Below are positions 59,690-64,000 of a stretch of 64,000 nucleotides of DNA, piece after piece. Positions within the stretch are counted from its first letter, which is position 1; every line of letters starts with the position of its first letter. The translations under genes were made by a program, and so were the position numbers. This DNA is from Conexibacter sp. SYSU D00693 (lineage in GTDB: Bacteria; Actinomycetota; Thermoleophilia; Solirubrobacterales; Solirubrobacteraceae), in contig NZ_CP070950.1 in assembly GCF_017084525.1 (NCBI RefSeq), positions 1 to 64,000 on the forward strand, given 5' to 3'. A model generated the notes under the pieces. That model ran no database searches. It worked only from the letters and a program-made list of their open reading frames with translations, and was not told where the DNA came from.

Positions 59690-59823
59690 GGGGTCAGACC
59701 CCGTCGCATGCTCGGGGTCAGACCCCGTCGCATCCGGTGCCAGGGCCTGTCGCATGCTCGGGGTCAGACCCCGTCGCATGGGTGCCAGGGCCTGTCGCAT
59801 GCTCGGGGTCAGACCCCGTCGCA
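59690..59823. repeat. Cluster of REP-like palindromes behind tRNA-Pro
   Basis: GGGGTCAGACCCCGTCGCAT occurs exactly four times, at 59690, 59714, 59760 and 59804. A related GGTGCCAGGGCCTGTCGCATGCTC occurs twice between them (near 59736 and 59782). GGGGTCAGACCCC is itself a palindrome, and this word is familiar from REP elements moved by TnpA-REP (RAYT) transposases in other bacteria; that link is from memory. No transposase is present here. The cluster fills the gap between the tRNA and the following small gene. Confidence 0.85.
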
Positions 59824-59852
59824 TCCGGTGCGGCGGCGGGTAGGGCTGGTGC

Positions 59853-60098
59853 ATGGACTTCCGCAAGCTCACCAAGACGGCCAAGAAGGTCATCGACGAC
59901 CGCGGTGGCAGTGCCGCGCTGAAGCAGGATGCCAAGGAGCTCGCCGACATCGCGCGCGGCAAGGGCACCATGCAGCAGAAGGCCAGCCGCGCCGCCGACG
60001 CCCTCCGCCAGCCCGGCGGACGTCCCGTGAACGAGGAGGACGAGCGGCCGCCGCAGAGCACCGGAGGCGCCGCGCCGCCCCCTGCGCAGGCCGGCTAG
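59853..60098 (+). CDS. Small Lys/Ala-rich protein, antitoxin-like
   Basis: An 81-residue protein, FRKLTKTAKKVIDDRGGSAALKQDAKELADIARGKGTMQQKASRAADALR, with a Pro/Gly/Glu-rich tail. Repeating amphipathic Lys/Ala helices resemble the short Rv0909/MT0933-like 'antitoxin' family of actinobacteria, but no toxin partner is adjacent, so that name is weak. TAGGGC ends seven bases before the ATG (leaderless). Confidence 0.65.
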   Translation: MDFRKLTKTAKKVIDDRGGSAALKQDAKELADIARGKGTMQQKASRAADALRQPGGRPVNEEDERPPQSTGGAAPPPAQAG

Positions 60099-60141
60099 CG
60101 CGTCGCCACCGCCCGCCGCGCCTGTCAGCATCCCGCCCGCT

Positions 60142-60215
60142 GCCCCCGTAGCTCAGCTGGATAGAGCGGCTGCCTTCTAAGCAGCGGGCCGCAGGTTCGA
60201 GTCCTGCCGGGGGCG
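60142..60215 (+). tRNA. tRNA-Arg (anticodon TCT)
   Basis: Cloverleaf with acceptor GCCCCCG/CGGGGGC, D-arm AGCTCAGCTGGATAGAGC, anticodon stem GCTGC/GCAGC with loop CTTCTAA (anticodon TCT), and T-arm GCAGG-TTCGAGT-CCTGC. The discriminator is G, and no CCA is encoded. Confidence 0.95.
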
Positions 60216-60216
60216 C

Positions 60217-60441
60217 TTGCCGGGAACGGAGATCGTCGCGAGCGTCGGCGCCGGTGAGGTGCTCGTCGTGGTCCTCATCGTCGCGATCCTCGCCGTCTAC
60301 GCGCTGGCGATGGTCGTGCTCGGCATGAAGGGCCGGTGGGTCTGGCTCGCCGTCGGGGTCGTGATCGGACCGGTGGCCGTCGTCGCGGCGTTCCTGCCGG
60401 CCAAGCCCGGGTCGGCCTGGGAAGCGCGCCGGGGTCGCTAG
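60217..60441 (+). CDS. Small two-span membrane protein
   Basis: About 74 residues with two hydrophobic segments (VLVVVLIVAILAVYALAMVVLGM and WVWLAVGVVIGPVAVVAAFL) separated by a KGRW turn and a basic C-terminus. TTG at 60217 is immediately downstream of the tRNA-Arg 3' end, so the start is uncertain; GTG 60259 (residue 15) preserves the membrane part. The function is unknown. It converges with the DksA-like gene, sharing four bases. Confidence 0.6.
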   Translation: MPGTEIVASVGAGEVLVVVLIVAILAVYALAMVVLGMKGRWVWLAVGVVIGPVAVVAAFLPAKPGSAWEARRGR

Positions 60442-60806
60442 CGCCGGCGGGGCGGCGCCGTGCGCCGCTGCGCCGCCGCACACGCGAGGCAGTGCACGCC
60501 GTCCGGCATGGCCTGCAGCCGTGCCGGCGGGATCTCCGCGCCACAGGCGTCGCACTGCCCGTAGGTCCCCTCGTCGAGCTTCGCGAGCGCCCGCTCGACC
60601 CGCGCGAGGCCGACCTCCGCCGAACCGCCGACACCGATGTCGGTGAGACGGCTCACCGCCTCGACAGTGCCGTCGCCGATCCGCTTGCCGAAGCCCTGCG
60701 CGGCGCCGAGCTCCGGCGTCTTCGAGAGGTCGGCGACCCGCTCGAGCAACCGCTCCCGCTTGGCCTCGAGCTGCGCGCGGACGGCGTCGTGCGTCGACGA
60801 TGGCAC
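60438..60806 (-). CDS. DksA/TraR-type zinc-finger protein
   Basis: A 122-residue protein with an N-terminal coiled coil (AQLEAKRERLLERVADLSK...RVERALAKLDEGTYGQCDACG) and the DksA/TraR four-Cys zinc finger CDAC...CLAC near residues 87-111. Such proteins bind RNA polymerase or act as small regulators. Actinobacterial relatives are RbpA-unrelated DksA-like factors. The GTG start is at MPSSTHDAVRAQL. The gene converges with the small membrane-protein gene. Confidence 0.9.
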   Translation of the reverse strand: MPSSTHDAVRAQLEAKRERLLERVADLSKTPELGAAQGFGKRIGDGTVEAVSRLTDIGVGGSAEVGLARVERALAKLDEGTYGQCDACGAEIPPARLQAMPDGVHCLACAAAQRRTAPPRRR

Positions 60807-60829
60807 GGCATCGGGGTACCCGGAGGGGC

Positions 60830-61186
60830 ATGAGCTCACCAGCCGCGAGGACCAGTGCGTTGGTCCGCGCCGCGGGCCCGATCCTCCTGGTGCTCGTCGT
60901 CGGCGCCTCGTGTGCGGGCGCAGTCCGGCACCTTTGCCTCGCGCCGGGTCCGCCGGTCGACCGTCCCGTCCCCGGGACGCCTCGCGCGGAGCACTGCGAG
61001 GCGTACGCCGGCGAGGACCCGTGGCTGTTGCGGATCGCGGCCCCGGCCGGCGCCGTCCTCCTCGCCGCTGCCGCAACCCGGGCGCGCAAGCACGCCCTCG
61101 TCTGGCTGCTTGCCGTCGCCATCTCCATCGCACTCGTCGCGGAGGCGCTCGTCATCGACAGCCAGAGCTGGGCACCAACGGTCTGA
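60830..61186 (+). CDS. Small membrane protein of unknown function
   Basis: A 118-residue protein with three hydrophobic segments (ALVRAAGPILLVLVVGASCAGAV, LRIAAPAGAVLLAAAATRA, LVWLLAVAISIALVAEALVI) and a short extracytoplasmic loop with two cysteines. GGAGGGG lies directly before the ATG. It is divergent from the DksA-like gene. No family is recognised. Confidence 0.6.
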   Translation: MSSPAARTSALVRAAGPILLVLVVGASCAGAVRHLCLAPGPPVDRPVPGTPRAEHCEAYAGEDPWLLRIAAPAGAVLLAAAATRARKHALVWLLAVAISIALVAEALVIDSQSWAPTV

Positions 61187-61251
61187 TCCGAGGACCGCCG
61201 CTCGACGCGCCTCCGCTGGCACGACGCCGCCCTGCGTGGTTGGCTCACGCC

Positions 61252-61485
61252 ATGGGGATGGCCGAGTCAGAGGGCCCGCGGCCGCGGGGGATGGCGCCGA
61301 GTGCCCCGGCTTGGATCGCCAGCATCGTCTTCGCGACCTTCGTGTGGGAGGCCGTGGACGCCATCGGCGACGGGCGGTTCGAGGTCCTCGACTGGCTGAA
61401 CCAGGCGACGGTCTTCCTGATCATCTTCGCCGTCGTCGCCGCCATGGGCGCCGTCCAACGTCGCCGCGGCAGGACCGGCTGGTGA
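61252..61485 (+). CDS. Small two-span membrane protein
   Basis: A 77-residue protein with a Pro/Arg-rich N-terminus, then two hydrophobic segments (WIASIVFATFVWEAV and ATVFLIIFAVVAAMGAV). ATG at 61258 is an alternative start. It overlaps the next gene by GTGA, so the pair is cotranslated. Function unknown. Confidence 0.6.
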   Translation: MGMAESEGPRPRGMAPSAPAWIASIVFATFVWEAVDAIGDGRFEVLDWLNQATVFLIIFAVVAAMGAVQRRRGRTGW

Positions 61486-61688
61486 AGCGGATCGCCGCGT
61501 TCTTCGAGCGGCATCCGTACGTCGGCGACGTCCTGTTCGCCGCGGGCTGTGGCGTCGTGATCGGGGCGACCGGCTGGCGCTACGACGAGCCAGGCCTCTT
61601 CGCCGGGCTGACGTCGTTCACCGGAGTCGCCGTGGCCCTCACCGCGATCACCGCGTTCGAGCGGCGGCGGCGTGCCCGCGGGCGCTAG
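61482..61688 (+). CDS. Small two-span membrane protein
   Basis: A 68-residue protein starting GTG within the GTGA overlap with its neighbour. VGDVLFAAGCGVVIGATGW and GLTSFTGVAVALTAITAFE are two membrane-like segments, framed by a basic C-terminus (RRRRARGR). It converges with the zinc-ribbon gene, sharing four bases. Function unknown. Confidence 0.6.
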   Translation: MKRIAAFFERHPYVGDVLFAAGCGVVIGATGWRYDEPGLFAGLTSFTGVAVALTAITAFERRRRARGR

Positions 61689-62008
61689 GCCGCGCGCCGC
61701 AGCGCGTGACGCTCAGGCAGCGCCTCGACGGCGACCCGCACGACGACCCGCGCCGGACGGGACGGGTCCGCGAGCGAGAGGAAGTCGCGGACGTGGGCGG
61801 TGTGGGAGCAGAAGCCGCAGGTGAGCGGGTCCGCGGGGGAGAGGGGGCGGTCCGGGAGGGCCGGGGCGTCGCAGCTGGGGCAGGCGAGGGTGCCCGTGGC
61901 CATGGTGCGCGTCCGGGTGGACTTGCGCTCCTCGAAGGAGTCCGCGAGGCGCTGGACCGGGTCGGGCTGCATGCCGTGGGGATCGCCGATGCCGCGGTGC
62001 AGGCTCAC
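61685..62008 (-). CDS. Small zinc-ribbon protein
   Basis: A 107-residue protein with two CxxC pairs (CPSC...CGFC, 22 residues apart) forming a zinc ribbon, and a C-terminal VVVRVAVEALPERHALRRAA. The GTG start is supported by TAGACT (62016-62021 on the other strand) seven bases upstream. A start further inside cannot be excluded. Possibly nucleic-acid binding. Divergent from the FAH-like gene. Confidence 0.7.
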   Translation of the reverse strand: MSLHRGIGDPHGMQPDPVQRLADSFEERKSTRTRTMATGTLACPSCDAPALPDRPLSPADPLTCGFCSHTAHVRDFLSLADPSRPARVVVRVAVEALPERHALRRAA

Positions 62009-62015
62009 CCGCCGG

Positions 62016-62052
62016 AGTCTAGGCCCGCCCTCGGGGTGCCCTTCCCTAGGGT
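62016..62052. promoter_or_regulatory. Divergent leaderless promoter pair
   Basis: The 51-base gap between divergent genes contains minus-strand TAGACT (62021-62016), seven bases from the zinc-ribbon GTG, and plus-strand TAGGGT (62047-62052), seven bases from the FAH-like ATG. No other elements are visible. Confidence 0.55.
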
Positions 62053-62059
62053 CCGGCCG

Positions 62060-62917
62060 ATGGAGCTCTCGCTGGACGAGCTGCGCGCGGCCGCCGGGAT
62101 CGGCGTCGCGGGGAACTTCGCGGGCCACCTCGAGCAGGCCGGGGAGGCGTCGGACTTCGTGCACGTCCAGGCCGCCGCCGAGGCGCCCAAGGGGATCTTC
62201 CCCTGGTACCTCCCGAACGCGACCACGTTCGTCGGGACCTTCCCGCTCTCGCACGACACGATCGCGCTGCCCCCGCGCGACGCGCCCGGCGAGCTCCAGC
62301 TCGAGCCGGAGGTCGGCGTCCTGCTCACCGTCACCTACGACGACGCCGGCCCGGCCGCCCTGACGCCGCGCGCCATCGCGGCGTTCAACGACTGCTCCAT
62401 CCGCCGCCCCGGCGCCAAGCGCATCAGCGAGAAGAAGAACTGGGGAGCGGCGTCGAAGGGCGTCGCGCGCACCGCCATCGCCCTCGACGACCTCGACCCC
62501 GCGGGGCCGACGAGCACCTTCCGCCTCGCCTGCTTGCTCACCCGCGACGGCGCGACCCACGCCTACGGCATCGACAGCCCGCTCCCGGGCTACTCGTACT
62601 ACGGCGCGACCCTCCTGGACTGGGTCGTCGACCGCCTGCGCCATCAGCAGGGCGGCGACCCCACGCCGCTGGAGCCCGTCGGTGCCCTCCTCCACGAGGC
62701 CGGCCGCCCGCAGACCGCCCTCGTCGGCATCGGCGCGACGCGCTACACGCCCTACGGCGAGACCACCTTCCTCCAGGACGGCGACGTCGCCACCGTCGTC
62801 GTCTACGACGGCGCCCGCAGCACGCCGCAGGACGTCGAGCACGCCGTCGCCGCCGGCGACGCCCACGCGCTGCCTGCCGCGTCGGTGCTGCGCCAGGCCG
62901 TCCGCGGGCAGGACTGA
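62060..62917 (+). CDS. FAH-like DUF5718-family protein
   Basis: A 285-residue protein. GVAGNFAGHLEQAGEASDFVHV, APKGIFPWYLPNATTFVG, and LPGYSYYGATLLDWVVDRLRHQ resemble the fumarylacetoacetate-hydrolase-fold family DUF5718; that name is recalled from memory. Asn/Asp/Lys clusters such as FNDCSIRRPGAKRISEKKNWG could form the metal site. The substrate is unknown. The leaderless TAGGGT box precedes the ATG. A YbhN-like gene follows after four bases on the same strand. Confidence 0.8.
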   Translation: MELSLDELRAAAGIGVAGNFAGHLEQAGEASDFVHVQAAAEAPKGIFPWYLPNATTFVGTFPLSHDTIALPPRDAPGELQLEPEVGVLLTVTYDDAGPAALTPRAIAAFNDCSIRRPGAKRISEKKNWGAASKGVARTAIALDDLDPAGPTSTFRLACLLTRDGATHAYGIDSPLPGYSYYGATLLDWVVDRLRHQQGGDPTPLEPVGALLHEAGRPQTALVGIGATRYTPYGETTFLQDGDVATVVVYDGARSTPQDVEHAVAAGDAHALPAASVLRQAVRGQD

Positions 62918-62921
62918 CCTC

Positions 62922-64000
62922 GTGACGGCCGGCCCGACGACCACGCCGACGCGGCCGGCCACCGACGAGCCCGACCTCCCGTTCGACCCGCGGCGGCTGG
63001 CGCTGCGGGTCGGCGCGTTCGTCGCCGTCGCGGCGGTGGGCATCCTGGCGCTGGCGACGCTCCCTGGCGTCGGCGAGGTCCGCGACCGCTTCGACGCGGC
63101 CGACTGGCACTGGATGGGCGTCGCCGCCGCGTGCTCGCTGGCCTCGATGCTCGGCTTCGTCGCGGCGCTCCTCGGCGCCTTCGACCGCGTCGTCCCGTTC
63201 CGCGTCGCCGTCGACCTGGGCTTCGCCGAGCAGGGCACGAACGTCCTGCTGCCCGCGGGCGGCGCCGGCGGCCCGGCGTTCGGGACGTTCGTCATGCGCC
63301 GCGCCGGCGTCCCCGCCCAGCTCGCCGCCGAGCGCCACGTCGCGCTCTTCCTCGTCACGAGCCTCGTGAGCTTCGTCGCCCTCGTGCTCGCGGGCACCGC
63401 GGTGTGGACGGGCCTCCTGGACGGCGAAGGGGTGCACGCGGTCGGGTCGATCCTCCCCGCGGCGTTCGGCGCCGTCGTCCTCGCCGCCGCGCTCGGCTTC
63501 GCCCGCGCCGGCGCGCCCGCGCCCACCCCGCCGGCCGGCCGCCTGCGCGTGCTCGTCTGGCGCCTGCGCGGCTTCCTGCACGGCGGCGTGCGCACGAGCA
63601 TGGACCTGGTGCGCCGCGGCGACCTCCTGCTCATCGCGGGCGCCGTCGCCTACTACGCCGCGGACGTCGCCGCGCTCGCCGCCGCCTTCCACGCCTTCGG
63701 CGACGACACGCCGCCCGTCGGCGTCTTCGTCCTGGCCTACACCCTCGGCCACGCCGGTGCGCTCATCCCGACGCCGGGCGGCGTGGGTGGGACCGACGGC
63801 GGCCTCATCGGGATGTTCGTCCTGTACGGCGCGCCGCTGGGCCTCGCGACCGCCGCGGTCCTCGGCTACCGCGTCTTCCAGCTCGGCCTGCCCGTCGTCC
63901 TCGGCGCCGTCAGCCTCCTGCGCATCCGCCACCGCCTGCGCCACGGCCCGTCGCGCGAGCAGGTCGCCGCCCGCTTCGCCGAGCTGGACGTGCGGTCGGT
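62922..64000 (+). CDS. YbhN/UPF0104-like membrane protein (runs off right edge)
   Basis: At least 359 codons are present before the window ends. It has multiple spans, an EQGTNVLLPAGGAGGPAFGTFVMRRAG region and the family's hallmark LIPTPGGVGGTDGGLIGMFVLY. It is a paralogue of the 41784-42938 protein (AAGGAGG and GGVGGxDGG motifs shared). GTG at 62922 is the only start in the 4-base gap after the DUF5718 gene. The C-terminus is outside the window. Confidence 0.88.
   Translation, partial: MTAGPTTTPTRPATDEPDLPFDPRRLALRVGAFVAVAAVGILALATLPGVGEVRDRFDAADWHWMGVAAACSLASMLGFVAALLGAFDRVVPFRVAVDLGFAEQGTNVLLPAGGAGGPAFGTFVMRRAGVPAQLAAERHVALFLVTSLVSFVALVLAGTAVWTGLLDGEGVHAVGSILPAAFGAVVLAAALGFARAGAPAPTPPAGRLRVLVWRLRGFLHGGVRTSMDLVRRGDLLLIAGAVAYYAADVAALAAAFHAFGDDTPPVGVFVLAYTLGHAGALIPTPGGVGGTDGGLIGMFVLYGAPLGLATAAVLGYRVFQLGLPVVLGAVSLLRIRHRLRHGPSREQVAARFAELDVRS

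Noticed and set aside
59690-59823. CRISPR array
   Set aside because: Repeats are short, palindromic, unevenly spaced (24, 46, 44 bp) and lack spacers and cas genes.
59853-60098. Toxin-antitoxin module
   Set aside because: The small protein looks antitoxin-like, but no toxin-type gene is adjacent.

Overview
The window is a very GC-rich, densely packed chromosomal segment with many GTG, TTG and overlapping starts. Gene content points to an actinobacterium: AraC, TetR and ECF regulators, a WS/DGAT acyltransferase, an FHA protein, a PASTA-less Ser/Thr kinase, and a c-di-AMP riboswitch in front of a cell-wall peptidase. The style, with paired caa3/aa3 oxidases, RTX-like secreted proteins and leaderless TAGGGT promoters, fits the Solirubrobacterales/Thermoleophilia best. 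That placement is inference, because no rRNA or other taxonomic marker was compared. I see no prophage, integrase, transposase gene or CRISPR array. Almost everything looks like core or ordinary accessory chromosome.

Layout. 1-5.7 kb: sbcCD DNA-repair nuclease (sbcC runs off the left edge) and a riboswitch-controlled M23 peptidase. 5.8-16 kb: one long plus-strand run, rplM-rpsI-glmM-glmS-nnr-CBS-alr-cca-HIT-enoyl-CoA hydratase, joining ribosome, amino-sugar and D-alanine supply, and tRNA maturation. Several junctions overlap by four bases. 16-20.3 kb: two secreted proteins, a lipoprotein, a zinc ribbon and a glycosyltransferase. 20.3-33 kb: a respiratory block. A cytochrome c-cupredoxin fusion lipoprotein faces two minus-strand terminal-oxidase operons. 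The first encodes a caa3 enzyme whose subunit I has the A2-type YSHP motif, with a duplicated UspA-like protein inside the operon. The second encodes an aa3 enzyme with the A1-type GHPE motif, plus heme O synthase and two tiny membrane proteins. An ABC-F ATPase, an AraC-type regulator and a CBS protein lie between them.

33-39 kb: enoyl-CoA hydratase, a class-I glutamine amidotransferase-like hydrolase, two tandem acyltransferase-3 paralogues, a GGCT-like protein, an ECF sigma factor and an FHA protein. 39.2-39.7 kb is a gene-free convergent gap holding a long inverted repeat. 39.7-46 kb: Ser/Thr kinase with a propeller-like sensor, YbhN-like membrane protein, thioredoxin reductase, RDD protein, WS/DGAT. 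46-54.6 kb: TetR/SDR pair around a repeated operator, second SDR, MOSC protein, ECF sigma factor coupled to an O6-alkylguanine-DNA methyltransferase, and a fatty-acid oxidation set (acyl-CoA dehydrogenase, 3-hydroxyacyl-CoA dehydrogenase, VOC protein). 54.6-64 kb: small membrane and hydrolase genes, CoA-type Nudix, OsmC, DUF1015, CAP-domain protein, tRNA-Pro(TGG) followed by a cluster of GGGGTCAGACCCC palindromes, tRNA-Arg(TCT), DksA-like zinc finger, an FAH-like protein and a second YbhN paralogue running off the right edge.

Points I judge most worth checking: (i) three genes whose only sensible starts are not ATG/GTG/TTG, glmM (ATC) being the strongest; (ii) the paired A2/A1 oxidases with a duplicated UspA-like protein embedded and a c-type/cupredoxin fusion nearby; (iii) a recurrent TANNNT box 6-8 nt before start codons, implying many leaderless mRNAs; (iv) a roughly 140-residue acidic extension on ribosomal protein S9; (v) the palindrome cluster behind tRNA-Pro and the long inverted repeat at 39.3-39.6 kb.
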